Below are positions 23,391-35,202 of a DNA stretch of 64,000 bases, one piece after another (positions within the stretch are counted from its first letter, which is position 1; each line of letters begins with the position of its first letter). Position numbers and translations under genes: made by a program. The notes beneath the pieces were generated by a model. The model was not told the DNA's origin. It saw only the letters and a program-made list of their open reading frames with translations, and did not search any database. Location: positions 18,431,501 to 18,495,500 of the forward strand of contig NC_085121.1 of NCBI RefSeq assembly GCF_030269925.1. The letters run 5' to 3'. The stretch comes from Bombyx mori. Its lineage: Eukaryota > Arthropoda > Insecta > Lepidoptera > Bombycidae.

Positions 23391-24560
23391 AAACATTTAT
23401 TTCAGAAAAAATCCATAAAATAATAATAAAACACTAGTCAGCACACAAACAGTTCAACAATACAAATAGAAAATGAACAGTATACTAATTCAATTAATTA
23501 AATATACAAAGGAAATGAATTAGAAACACATAATTATATCAATACAGTAGTAACCACTCTATGTCAATATTAGCTATCATTATGTCAATCAGTCAATTAA
23601 TTTGGAGAAAAAATAAAATAAAAAGAAAATCATACACATTTCATAATGAAGAGTAAAATAATAATAGGGATATGTCAGTCTTGTCCGGTAATTATACACA
23701 TCCATTTATGTTGGATCGGACAATCAGCGCGAGAAGCAATCATCCCGAGAATGCCATTACTACTGTCTCTCACTCGTCTTAAAAAAGAGGCAACCTTTTT
23801 TCGGATTATAGCTTGATAGCCATCCGTCCGGGCATCAGCAAACATTTGCGACGCACTGCAGTAGGGAGGCAGCCGCAATAGCACCCTGAAGATGTTGTTA
23901 TATTGAACGCGCAGGACCCTGGCAGCCCGATGAGTATGATTCACCCATAGACTGCTCGCGTAAAACGATTGGCAAAATGCCTTAAACAAAGAAATTTTTA
24001 CTGGGGAGGAGCACCGAGCGAATCTACGGGCAACCATGTTTCCTCGGACCGCCAATGCCCTGCGCTCCCGCTCCAAATCTGCGTCATCGGACAAATCATC
24101 CGTTACAATGTGGCCCAGGTACTTAAAACTGGTCACTCTCTGCAGTTCCTCATCATATAATTTAATTGAAGGAACACGAACTGGAACGGGTGCACCTGAC
24201 CTACCATTGAAAAGCAGAACTTTACTTTTTGCTTTACTGTAGGTCAGTCCATGCTCCCCAGCGTAGGTCTCGCATATAGCCAGCATCTTACGAATAGCAC
24301 CTACCGATGGCCTCAGCAGCACCATATCGTCCGCGAAGCTAATATTATTGACGCATACACTATCAATATGACAACCGGTATGAGTGCTGCTGAGCTCACC
24401 GATAAGGTCATTTATGTACAAGTTAAATAACAAAGGAGAGGTCAGCCCCCCCTGCCTCACGCCACACTCCATGCCATATGGCCCGGACAAAGCTCCCGCC
24501 CATCTCACCTGGTTCCGCTGGCAGTGGTACCATTCCTGTAACACTGATATGACCTCAACC
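23391..24560 (-). mobile_element. Non-LTR retrotransposon, 5'-truncated, RT C-terminal half
   Basis: The minus-strand frame at 23675-24544 is open for ~289 codons. It starts inside RT at QEWYHCQRNQVRWAG and runs through the motif B-type GVRQGGLTSPLLFNLYINDL, the catalytic FADD box (ISFADDMVLL) and HGLTYSKAKSKVLLF, to a thumb/C-terminal region ending ITGQD. The 3' UTR runs to (ATT)n near 23377-23391. RT fingers and motif A are missing. The clade is not assigned with certainty. Because the frame is intact over 870 bp, the insertion is fairly young despite truncation. Confidence 0.78.
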
Positions 24561-25339
24561 TTATGTTATGTCTCCTTCATTAGCTTTTGGGCAACTGTTC
24601 TCCTGGTTGAGCCCTTGCTCGTCCCTGTTCTAGCGGAGCTGAAGAGGCCGTCGCGTCGGACCGCCAATTATTCTTCCATCCTGATAAAACAACAATAAAA
24701 GACCACTTGAATAGAATGGGTAACAAACTGCTACCGGCGAGCAAGTTGGTTGACTACTTCACCAAGTATGAGCAACTAACCTGATGATGAGAATAGTGAC
24801 GTCAGCATTCGTGACATCATGCTTTTAAAAAATTTCAGCATTGATCAATATCAGATTGCTGATACTAAATTGAGCTCGAACGTACCTACTCACAGACCGA
24901 CTGGACCCAACTAAAGAAGTAATCCTTAACGCCTCCAAAGGATCTGCGCAGATGGATAACGCACGGATTACTCAGAGCTAAGGTAAAAAACATAAGTCCA
25001 TCGGTAGAATACCTATTTAAATATCATCTTTGATTATTGCAAACGATAACAAAATTCTGATCCATCTACTCTTACTTCAGATCGATCGAACGAACAACAA
25101 CGTGCGTCCGAACATCATCTCTCTAGAGCTACTATGTAGTGGAGCAACGGCTATCACAGCGAACGACGTCTTCGGTACAAGTTTATTTGCAAGTAGATAT
25201 TTACAAGCTCCGAACAGCGGCAATCGGGGCCTCCGTCTATCGAACAACGATATCGGCTCGGATCTTCCCTTTGTCGTTTGCTTACATTCACTTACTAATT
25301 CCGTTACCCTAATTTGTTTATTTAATTTATTTAATAATT
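24561..25339. other. Interval without a recognised gene
   Basis: Contains an open stretch of ~100 codons at 25030-25341 with no recognisable domain and no splice support. The sequence is probably old repeat DNA. Confidence 0.4.
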
Positions 25340-25560
25340 AATTTATGTACAGATATTAAAAAAGCCTTTGATAGAGTAGACCATAAAATGTCACTATAAC
25401 AGCTCGCATTTAATGGGAACCGCGGCAATGCGTGGAGTTTGCTAAATCTCATATATTATATGTTTAAAGCCGTACAAAACAATTCTCTCTGACGGCTATG
25501 CACCAGATCTTAATCTTGTTACATAAAGGGTTCCGTCCTGCGTCCCCTCTTGTTGTCGTC
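25340..25560 (+). mobile_element. Jockey-type RT scrap
   Basis: Reads TDIKKAFDRVDHKMS in one frame, which is RT motif A of jockey/BMC-like elements (both the first catalytic Asp and AFDRVDH are intact). It continues with LAFNGNRGNAWSLL and, after stops, a motif B-like GSVL-RPLL. No tail or flanking duplication is seen. Confidence 0.65.
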
Positions 25561-27036
25561 TTTTGTATTAAGGGTAACAGTTTCAAATTCTGTAACAACA
25601 TGATTTACGCTAATAACCTTAAAAAAATTACACATTTAGTGATATTAGTGAACACCAATACATTTTAACATGTAATAAACAAGCTCTACAATATGATTCT
25701 CGACATGGTAGAGTCCCAAGTGAAGTACAGGAAGACGTAGTTCGTAGGTACTCTCCTTATACATCCATTTAGCGTAATGTGCTAGGAGCGTCGTCAGTTT
25801 TTTAATAAGTAAATTAAGATCCGTAGGTTTTAAATTGAATGTTTTTGTTTCCTAGCGCTAAGTTCAGTAGAGTAGAGTAACAGAACTCTAATGCGGAGCG
25901 CCGCGTATCAGAGCCGCTGTGTAATATTGCTTACTACAACATTATCGCTTCATCGTGGAAGATTTTCATGAACGCTTGTTCTTGTACGGTATTTTTTTTC
26001 TCAAAAATTTGAACTGGGGCGGGATGAAATCCGCCGGAAAAGTGTCATTGCATTCTAGGACATGACTTAACATTGTAACAAGAATATTGTGCTCGCTCGT
26101 CGCTCTACAGTGTAGCGACGTCTCTCTGTGAATAAACAAAACCTACTTCGCAAAAGTTCGGCAGTAGGGTAGCGGCATCAATCACCAATTAGAAAAAAAT
26201 GAAACGAAATCTAGGATATGTACGATTTCCGAACAAGAATATATATTGCGTGATTTATTAGGTTGTTGTTGAGATGGCAGCCGTGAGGATGCGCCTGTGT
26301 GCGTGCAGGGAGTGGCCGGTGTGAGTGCGGCGCGGCGACGTGCCCGCGGCCGGCGTGCCCTCACGTACCGGCCGCCCGCGCCTGCTTGCGACTGTTGCGA
26401 CACCGCACACCAGATAACCGCTGTCCGACGGATTGCTTTTGCCTACCATTTAGCTGGTAGCCTAAGGGGCTATTCCACGTTGGCGCGTAGGTGAGCTCGC
26501 GGGCTCAACTTACACTAGCTATAGTAAGAGCAGTACTTCGTATAATAGAATTTGCCACGGGATCGGAATCGCGACCCACTAAAGAGATCAGGTGAGAAAC
26601 TGAGTGGGTTGTATCTGGGGACTAGTTCGCTCGTTGAGCTCTCGAATGGGCCGATATTTTGATTTTTTTTTACATAGTGGGCGTATGGTGGATAGTCGTG
26701 CAAAGAGATCGATCACAGAAACAGAAACGATGACAGTTCCGAGATGTCTTCACTTTTAATATGTCATGTGTTTCGATTTCACTCGAGCGAAGACATCACG
26801 ACTGTGCCGAAGCACACCACCCGAAGCGAGCCGATGTTTCACGAGTAGTTGCGGCTCGCATCCACGACGTGGCACGCCTTCGCTTCGTTTATCGTGTCCG
26901 GATTTGAATTTTTTTCATGGTATATGTTAGTACAAATTCAAGTGTTAAATCAACACCCAACAAATGATCACTTAATATCTCATTCCTATAACCCTTCCTC
27001 AAATCATACCATAATTCCTCCTTCACACCCCATAAC
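25561..27036. other. Intergenic interval with LINE end and a GC-rich patch
   Basis: Contains the LINE 3'-end fragment at 26498-26655 and a GC-rich patch at 26270-26400 on otherwise AT-rich sequence. No exon is supported. Confidence 0.4.
26498..26655 (-). repeat. LINE 3'-end fragment (BMC1/L1Bm-like family)
   Basis: Antisense copy. It contains 'gaatcgcgacccact' and 'gagaaactgagtgggttgtatctg' as at 206-455, with more divergence and no clear tail. Confidence 0.6.
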
Positions 27037-28356
27037 TTCTCCGTGACAACCAGATAAACCTTTTTGGGAAAAAAAATCAGAATTAAAAAATAACGTTCCA
27101 GTTCTTAAACGAATTCCCCGTGGTGCGAGGATTGCAGCATCACAATCGTTACCAAATTTGATCAAAAACGTTATAATACAGAATTCTGTTTCAGCCTGGG
27201 AGCGTGTCCTTCTTTTTCCATACAGAATTTTAAACATTAGGCCTAACAAAAATATTAAAACGACTATAACACAAACAATCAAAGATAATTGTAGCAATAA
27301 CACATATACCTCTAGCAATGATTTCAATAATGATTCATTCATCTTGACAAACAAAAAATCCCACTCTGAGACCACATTTTTTAGAAAAGTTGAAACTAGA
27401 CTCGGTGATGGTCATATAAGGGGTGCTGCAAATCTTTTGTTTTCAACTGACGTAATAGCACCTAATACCTCCGATACTTTGCAAGCTCTCGAAAGTAAAC
27501 ACGCAGATCCGTCATCAAACATATTTTTTCCTGACCCTCCCAGCTCTGAACAAGCCGTAGAGGTGTCCATGGAGGATGTTTCTGGTTCTGCTGGCGGGCT
27601 TAATAGCCTAACTCCACAGCACCTTAAAGATCTAACTAGTGGCAGCTGTGGCGCTGTCGGCCAATCGCTTTTTAAAAGATTTAATTAATTTTATGCTTTC
27701 GGGCGAAGTCAATGATAAAATCATTGACATTCTCTATGGTGCAAAATGTGATTTCGTTTAGCAACCTCTCTTCGCCTGGGGGCACCTTGCTGTGTTCAGC
27801 ATCACTGCCAGTGTGGCAATATTGTCGACCGCTTTGGTTACCACGGGCTCTCATGCGCAAAAAACGCTGGCAGAATATCCCCCCACGCCAGCATGACATC
27901 ATCCGTCGGGCCCTTGTCAGCGCCGGCGTTCCAGCCATTCTAGAACCGAATGGTTTGGTGCGAGGCGATGGTAAGAGACTAGACGGTATGTCGATTATTC
28001 CCTGGAAGATGGATCGGTCGCTCGTTTGGGATGCGACTTGTGTAGATACCATGGCACCGACACATCTTCCTGCGACTAATTCTAACGCTGGCAGCGCTGC
28101 TTCAACGGCTGAAGGCCTCGAACGGCGGAAATATGATAATCTTTCTAAAGATTTCATTTTTGTTCCATTTGGGGTAGAAACTTTGGGCCTCTGGGGTCCA
28201 TCTGCTAAAATCTTTTTTAAGGACCTTAAAAAAAATTATTTGAGGCCTCAGGAGACCAAAAGACCGGTACGTATTTTGCACAAAGAATTAGCATTGCTAT
28301 CCAGCGTGGAAATGCTGCCAGCCTTCTGGGAACGCTGCCAACTGGCGGTGAGCTAG
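27037..28356 (+). mobile_element. Retroelement relic: RT N-terminal part plus PD-(D/E)XK-like C-terminal part
   Basis: The 5' part (27037-27688) is open. It contains VPVLKRIPRGARIA, SVSAWERVLLFPYRIL, VETRLGDGHIRGAANLL, and GSAGGLNSLTPQHLKDL, the block that precedes the RT palm in a widespread animal retroelement family. A frameshift near 27678 leads into NFMLSGEVNDKIIDILYGAK, where the RT is cut off. A large internal deletion follows. The frame then resumes at about 27880 with RQHDIIRRALVSAGVPAILE, GDGKRLDGMSI..W, LVWDATCVDT and FVPFGVETLGLWGPSA, a nuclease-like C-terminal domain of the same family (normally RPDG; here RLDG). The RT catalytic core is absent, so the element is dead. I do not assign a clade name. 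Confidence 0.7.
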
Positions 28357-29319
28357 CACAGATTTTCTATTTATAAGTAGCTTTACCTACATAATTATTA
28401 TATAATTTTTTTATAGTGTATCAAGGTAATTTTTAAGACGACGGATCCAAATCGGTACTGCATCTTCCTACTAGGAAGTGATTTATTTAGGCTCTTTCAA
28501 AGAGTGAGCTCGATGCGAATCTCCTGCTGTATCAGGCACTGAAACATTACTCCCATTATCTTCCCCTTCGGCGAAACAATACGCGGGGTCAGGAAGATCA
28601 AGAATCCGGGAGTCTTGCTGGATACATCCATCACCTTTCGGTCTTCCATAAAATATGAGCCACCGCGGTGCTTTTTTTTCATCGATAGACCTTTTGATCA
28701 GCCAACGTAGTAAAATGGCGCGGGCGAGAAGCCACCTCGCAGTCCCCGTAGCCCGTAGGGACTGTCGAGTGCCGAGTGCGGGGGCGCCCAGCACTCTACT
28801 GTCGGTCCGGTGGTGAGGTGGTGCAAGGTGGCTCCTGTGGGCCGCTCACGGTGTGTCTCTCTAGACGACGTTCTTTGGGATGATCCCGAGGATGAGATCC
28901 CGTCCTATCATTAGTGCGGGTACCAGCAAAGGCGGGACTTTCGGCGCGCACTGCGATGCCGTCGATACCCTCACGTCGAGGTACGTCCTCACGGATCTTT
29001 GCTGATAGACGCTACCAGTAGCAGCAGCTAAAGCAAAGGTCGCTGTTGAACTCATCGCGAAATTTGGTCCATAGTATCAGCCCGCTAAGTTTCCCGTCCG
29101 ATGTTCTCAATGGATCAAACCTGGCGACAGGAGAACTTGCGAATTAGCAGCTCTTAAACGCTTGGAGTGCCCGGCAGTTGTTATCGAACCTTCGCCTCCT
29201 GGTTAGTTCTCGAATTGCGATAATCGATAATGTGTCTGGATCTAACGTGATATTTAGTGACGCAATTAGGATCAGATATATCGCTGCCGACGTCGCGGAT
29301 AAGGTGCTTAGCAGCGAAG
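28357..29319. other. Interval with an unidentified coding-like relic on the minus strand
   Basis: On the minus strand about 28483-28680 reads LIFYGRPKGDGCIQQDSRIL..LPDPAYCFAEGEDN and ends in a stop immediately followed by AATAAA, like the end of a processed transcript. The segment 28.68-29.05 kb is GC-rich and may be retroelement-derived. No family is recognised. Confidence 0.35.
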
Positions 29320-29880
29320 AGTTGTGAAAGGCGATACTCCACTTCTGCGAGATGGTGGTGCTAGAGTGAGAGGGGTAGAGCTCTTCCCATTCTGCACCGG
29401 TCCACAGTTATCGAGCCGGGGGCCAGAGAGCGAACTTCGTCCAGATTTGGTCCCCGTAGGAAGGCTAGGGCCGACTAAGAGGGTCGAGGTCGCTCGGTGT
29501 GCTACCAGTACTCCAGCGCACCGCACTAGTAGAATAACAACAATTGAACAGCTGGTTATGATCCAGGAGGCTATTCCGAGACACAAGCGGCACTACCTGC
29601 GGCAGCGTGACATGCGCCAAGACGGCAAACGTAGAGTTTTCAATTCATACCGACGACTCCGAAAGCTTTGTGTCTTGGGGTGAGCCGCGTCTCTGGTTGC
29701 AATGTTGACTACGATAACCCTATTACCTCTTCCGGGTTCTGTCTCAGACGCTTGAGTGGAAGTCTAGGGGTTTATTTTACTCGGTGGCAGCTACCACTTT
29801 GGCAGTACCACATACACGACGCGCCCTCTAAGCGCGGGGATATTTTTAAAAGGTTCGTCCCAAAAAGGTGTGTAGGCATA
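29320..29880 (+). mobile_element. R1-clade element 3' end, highly divergent copy
   Basis: Aligns by eye, with many substitutions, to the ORF2 end and 3' UTR of the 49-64-kb array element. It has the KAILHFCEMV block (array KAMLDFCEST), the 'gagccgggggccag' block, 'cttggggtgagccgcg..tctggttg' and the 'gcgccct..aagcgcgggg' hairpin-like segment. It ends in 'cccaaaaagg'. The sequence after the short A run again begins GG. Confidence 0.72.
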
Positions 29881-30127
29881 GATCCACACGAATATGTATG
29901 GAAACCTATTTCGTTCTATGAAATTCTAGTAGTTCCATTCTGTTCGTGCATTCTGGCCTAAAGTGTAGGATGGCCGTTATAAAGTTTAATGAAGACCTCG
30001 ACCTCACGTCGCGAGGTGCGCGACGGCATTATCTCCTTTTTTCTTTCCCCTACCTAATCGTTAGTAGCCTTACATTATTCCAGCTACGGTCGGACAAGTA
30101 CCTAAGTGACCTTACGGACTCAACCTA

Positions 30128-30312
30128 AGAATTTTATTAACACTAGTCCTAGCAAGAGCACTGCTTTGCTGAATCTACCACGGATTGCGACCCCGTGAGA
30201 TGATCTGGTGAGAAACTCAGTGGGCTGTGAACTATGGGCTAGGTTCGTAACGTCGTTGGTTAGACACGTCGAACTCTTCGTCGATTTGGACGAAAACTGT
30301 AACCGCTTACTA
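30128..30312 (-). repeat. LINE 3'-end fragment (BMC1/L1Bm-like family)
   Basis: Antisense copy with 'cactagtcctagcaagag', 'gaatctaccac' and 'gagaaactcagtgggctgtg'. 5' truncated and divergent. Confidence 0.65.
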
Positions 30313-30936
30313 AAGAGTGGGCCGTGAGCTCATTTCTAAAATTCACATTTAAAAAAATATGGAATGAACATCATATTATTATATTATCATTATGAAAAGA
30401 ACGATAAAATTGCCTATTTATTCTCTGCAAAGATTAAAAAGCTATTAGCAAGAGTAAACTTTATAATAACGCCATCTTTATTCGCTAATATAAACTTTGA
30501 ACATTTTCATTGGCAACATTTTCTAAAAGCAGTTAATGCTTAGTAACTTTATAGATGGAGGAATAATTCTTTTATCTATTTATTTTATTTTTCATGTTGT
30601 CTAACAGCTGCTGCGAGCATGCTTACTCGGATTGAAAATTAATGTCGATACATTTTGGTCTAGTTTGTTTTAGTTTACGAGTAATGAAGCTCAGAGCATA
30701 CGCCATCTGTTGGTGACCTTCTTTTATCACACGACCTCAATTAGTTAATTATTATTGCAATTGGTCCAGAAAAACAGCATCCACTGTGAGTTTCTAACGT
30801 CACTGATCAGGAGAATTTCATATTATCGGTTTGTCTTAAATACATTGATCTGGATCATAAATAGGTCTCAATCTGCATCAATCTTGCATCAATCTTTATT
30901 GAGTCGAGATCGAGACAAGCATCAGGAGCAGCAGTG
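30313..30936. other. 5' flank of the acetyltransferase gene
   Basis: AT-rich sequence with no further gene or repeat recognised. The 5' UTR and promoter of the gene starting at 30937 must lie here, but no core promoter element could be fixed. Confidence 0.45.
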
Positions 30937-32517
30937 ATGTCTGCGCAGAGCGGCGCCGCGGCCGCGGTGACGGTGCGGGCCGCCACGCGGGACGACATGC
31001 CCCTCGTGCACAACATGATCTATGTGAGTTTGCACGATGCTGTGCTGTGCTGTGCTGTACTGTGCTGTGCTGAGCTGTGCTGTGCTGTGTGTCTGCTTGT
31101 GTTTATATTTAATTCGATATGTACGTTCTGCCAAATTATTATTTCAGTACTACATTTAGTTTTGCTGTTGTATCCCCATTGCGACACAGATTGATATTAT
31201 TAGATCTTTACCTACGAAAGGGTCGTTTAGTATATGTACTCGTTTAGAGAAAGCTAGTTATTTGTTTTTTTTTTTCATTCAAAAATGTTCCCATGAGGTC
31301 AATGCATGCCTGCCAGCGCAGTGGTAACTATTCAATGCTCTTTTTAAAGAAGTCAGTTGTGTGGAAGCCAACGCTCTTCAAAGGCTTATTGATCAAAAAG
31401 ATAGAAATGTAGTGAGAACAAAACAATAATCAAATCAGTACATATAAGTAAAGAACCTGAAAATAAAATATATGTAGATATAATATTTAAAATAAAATTC
31501 ATTGGAATTAAGAATTTACTGCCAGCCATATAAATAGCTAGTATTATAAAAGGGTAACTTCAAGACGTATTTATTATTTCGGTCAGTGACGATCTTGGAG
31601 CCGGTCACTTGTCGTTTGGAAGAAGCTCTACATTGCTTGACGATTTGTCGTGGCGTCGTAATCATTTTCAGTGTCTTGTGCAAATGAGACTATCCAACAT
31701 AAAAAACAAAACGGATTGAGTGAATTTTTAGGACCCAGGACCCTCAACTATGTGTGATCTGATCTGAACACTACAATGATTCAAACTGTAATTGAAGTTA
31801 ATTAAATTTACGTGATAAATGTAATTTATGAATATAAAGTAGACGTTTGTTGGTTGCCTTTATATTTCTTTCATAACATAACATCTACCAGATACCTGTG
31901 AAAATCGACGAAAGATGTTCAAAAATAATAAAATTTTCTGAAACCAGGAGCTGGCGGCGCACGAGGGCGTCGCTGACGGGCCGAAGCTTTCAATCCAAGG
32001 TGCGAATACGAACTAAACATTGTACTAGTCGCATTAAGATGCGTGATCAATACTGATGTCGTTATTTGACTGCGCTTTCGATACAGATCTGGTTTCGGAC
32101 GGATTCGAGCAGTCTCCGGCGTGGTTCTTCGTGTTGATAGCCGAGCTGGACGGACAGGTGGCCGGGTATGCGCTCTGCAACCGCGCGTACTCCAGCTGGA
32201 CGGGGCGCGCCGTGTACGTGGAGGACCTGTGGGTGTCGGAGCGGCACCGGCGGCGCGGCGTGGCGCGGGCGCTGCTGCGGGCGCTGTGCGAGCGCTGTGC
32301 GGCGGAGCAGGTGACGCGGCTCGACTGGCACGTGCTGGAGGACAACGCGCCGGCGCTGGCGCTGTACGCGCGGCTCGGCGCCCGCGACCTCTACCGCTCC
32401 GAGCGTCGCCTGGCGCTGCGTCTGGACGAGCCCTGCATCTTGGCCGTCGCCGCGGGCCACCTGCTGCCGTCCACTCCACCTCAGTCGGGCGCCCATATAT
32501 TTCCTCGTTTCGATTAA
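30937..32517 (+). CDS. Diamine/thialysine acetyltransferase (SSAT/SAT2 family), complete three-exon gene
   Basis: Cytosolic GNAT enzyme that moves an acetyl group from acetyl-CoA to polyamines (SSAT1) or thialysine/related amines (SAT2 type). Exons: 30937-31023 (phase 0), 31948-31999 (phase 1) and 32087-32517, all with GT/AG borders; 189 residues, close to the ~170 of the family. Residues 13-30 (VRAATRDDMPLVHNMIY) match the family's N-terminal beta-alpha start. The second exon gives ELAAHEG, then DLVSDGF and the AELDGQVAGYAL strand. YVEDLWVSERHRRRGVARALL is the acetyl-CoA-binding motif A with the R-x-x-G-x-A loop and the conserved Glu-Asp. ALYARLGARDL is motif B. The start ATG gives a short Ala-rich leader. 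The downstream hAT insertion begins 224 bp after the stop. Substrate choice between spermidine and thialysine cannot be read from sequence. Confidence 0.93.
31037..31093. repeat. TGTGC/TGCTG pentamer minisatellite in intron 1
   Basis: About eleven tandem 'ctgtg' units with a few variants start about 14 bp after the exon-1 donor of the acetyltransferase gene. Confidence 0.85.
31094..31947. other. Remainder of intron 1 of the acetyltransferase gene
   Basis: AT-rich intron sequence with no recognised element. Confidence 0.6.
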
Positions 32518-32740
32518 TGAATTTAAACAGAAGAACTTCTAATGTCAATGAATCGTTTACTTATAATACATAATACATTTTATGACAAAAAATACATAAC
32601 ATTGTGTAAAATAATTTGTATTTGTGATTCGTTCAGCCTCTCGGTACTTAAAACTGAACTCGAGCCATTTGTTACAAAACTGATCATTCGTGAGCACGCT
32701 CAACATTACAAACATAATAATAGTTTTTAAGCTATTGCAT

Positions 32741-33617
32741 TAGGGATGTAAACCGGTTCGAAGAAAACCGGAGAAAAACCGGTTTTTATACATACCGATA
32801 AATACCGGTTTTTATTTAAGAATACCGGTTTTTTACGCTTTACATTCACAGCTCACACCAGTGCAACCAGATCAAATATACAAGCTACAAATATAAAAAA
32901 AACCGTGTTTCAGAATCAAATTACCGTGCATTACATTTAAAAACTACAGTGCAATAACCACATATGGTTGGTTGGTAGACTTTTAGCGTACGAAATGAGG
33001 ACCGTGACCAAAATATCCACATATCTGCACCCAACACTCAGAAATGGCTTTCGCCAACCAGAGCACATGTTGTCTGCAAAAAAGATGGTGCATCGTGAAC
33101 TGGGGAATCTTCTTGAAAAATTTTTAACTGTCGCTTTATCATCGGAACAGCCAGAAAAAACCACAAACAATTTTAAAAACCCTGGTATTCTGGACTTTTT
33201 GCATTCGCGAAAACGGGATATTCCGAACGCCACGGCGGCCACAGTGAATATAGAGCGAATGTATATTGAGACTGAAGCTGCTACAGAAAACCACACCGAA
33301 ATTGCTGGCACGTGCTAACATCCAGAAGGAGCAGGCTTCTGAATGATGCAGTGGACCAACTATGCCTCTTGCACCAAAATTTTAATTTAATACAATAGTA
33401 TTAAATCAAAAATAAAAAGCTTTTTATTATTGGATAATATATATAATCATTAAAAGCCTATATAAAATATGCTCACCCAATTAATTGTATGAAAAAAACT
33501 CTTCGTTTGTACGTAAATTTGTTTTATTTAGTGATTATTTAGCCTTTATGGAAAAAACCTAAAAATACCTAAAAAAACCGGACCGGAGCCAGAAATTGTA
33601 ATCGGTTCACATCGCTA
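32741..33617 (+). mobile_element. Internally deleted hAT transposon with intact ends
   Basis: 877 bp bounded by inverted repeats (5' TAGGGATGTAAACCGGTT; 3' end reversed TAGCGATGTGAACCGATT). It is flanked by a perfect 8-bp target duplication TATTGCAT at 32733-32740 and 33618-33625. The TAG-start ends and 8-bp duplication are the hallmark of the hAT superfamily. The subterminal regions carry repeated ACCGGTTTTT motifs on the left and AAAAACCGGACCGG on the right, likely transposase-binding repeats. An open segment (32968-33318) encodes ..TKISTYLHPTLRNGFRQP.. and KRDIPNATAATVN, a remnant of the transposase middle. Catalytic residues are not recognisable. Non-autonomous. Confidence 0.9.
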
Positions 33618-33625
33618 TATTGCAT

Positions 33626-35202
33626 AGATTTTATCGCGGGCCTTGGGCGCGGCTTGAGAGCGAAATCGTGAAATTCCGTAAAAAAAAAATTCCACTCCTC
33701 ACTACGCCCTACTAAGTACTCGTAGCTCGCGTTCAACACATTCACACGTTGCGCTTGTGTAGTGTATAAAGTAAGAAGTCTAAACACCGATTTATGTACT
33801 ATCAAAATATGTGATATAATTTCGTGGGTAGCACAACGATAGCGCGATTCAGCTTTTGCGTCAAGCGCCATCTATCAGCGAGAAACGGAATTGTAAATTA
33901 GAAAATTATATCACATTATAATGCGTTGGGCGTGCCATTTTCTATCGCTTAGTCGAAGAATTTTATTACCACTCCTACTACTCATTCAGTGATTGGAGTG
34001 GAATTAAAAATAAACTAGCTAAACCGTTGATTCTGGGCGAATGAGAGTTAGAAGTAGCATCCAAAGGCGTATCTCTATCACATGTAGCGCCCTCTAGTGA
34101 GTGCGCGGTCAAAATGGAATACTCAAAATGTAGCAGATTCATTAAAAGTTAGCCCACTGAGTTTCTCGCCGGATCTTATTTTATTGTTGTTTTAATATTA
34201 AATTATATTATTGTCGATTTATAATTGCATAAGTTGATAAAAAATGCTATGCAATAGCTTTACCGCGGCAGTCTCCGAGTGCCACACGTCTTTTTAGAAT
34301 AAGCAAAGTGGCACTTACAAAACCAATGTTTCTAAATCTATGGCACAAAATTCCTAGCACTGGAAATTGATTTACATTGTCTTAATACTTATGGTCACGA
34401 CTGTACCCAGAGCACGGCCGGGACATGGACTGACGTGAGCGAGTCATCCAGAGGAACTATTTTGAAGGTGCCTGTTAGGTGGCAGCACTTTCCGCACACA
34501 TGCGAAGGAATACCTGGCACGACTCCGGTGACAACACTCACGAGTAAAATGCGACTGGGTCCTGAATCCTTAGACTAAGCAATAGTTATATCCTTTAAAT
34601 AATTATGAAGATGTCTACAAACATTTAAGTCGTTTAAGTGTAGGGTGTCCTTATTAGTTTACAAGCTGTTTGTTTGAGTATTTGTTATTGACCCCTATCT
34701 TACATACGTATATACGTACCCATATCATACGTAACGTAAAATGAACGACCGGTGACTGTTGAGTGTTCTGTTAAAATGATGACTGATACATCACTGAGTG
34801 TCGACCACCGTCAAATGACTTGTATGTATCCTGGGGGCTCCTCGTGCTCGGGGCCCAGGCTCAGTAAGCGGCGTGGACACAGCGCACGCGCGGCCCCGGC
34901 CGGCTCGCGCCAGTGCCGCGCGGACAGCGGTCGGTAGTGTCGCGCCAGCCGCCCGTGCGTCGCGACGTCCTCAGCCGCCCGGACTGCCAGAATGGTGGAC
35001 TCGTGTTCCTGTGTAAAGTGCAACTATAATATCAATCGCAATCCTGATGTCTTCATCTTTGTTGCGAACCTTCCCATAATAATACAGTAATACTACTTTA
35101 ATTATCCATTAGTTGTCCTTCAACACACGTATATTTTCTGTCGTGTTATTTTACTGACCTATAATAAAGTTAATGATTAGATCTTTAAGATAGAGTCCAA
35201 AT
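33626..35202. other. Intergenic interval
   Basis: Contains the LINE fragment at 34073-34172 and a GC-rich block at 34.83-34.98 kb. After it, the plus strand carries a short frame (ATG 34992) beginning MVDSCSCVKCNYN. No gene is supported. Confidence 0.4.
34073..34172 (+). repeat. LINE 3'-end fragment (BMC1/L1Bm-like family)
   Basis: Sense copy containing 'cctctagtgagtgcgcggtcaaaat' and 'agcccactgagtttctcgccggatct'. The distal 3' tip is missing. Confidence 0.6.

Noticed and set aside
26182..26494. Open frames on both strands over a GC-rich patch
   Set aside because: Basic, low-complexity peptides typical of GC-rich DNA. No exon borders in phase.
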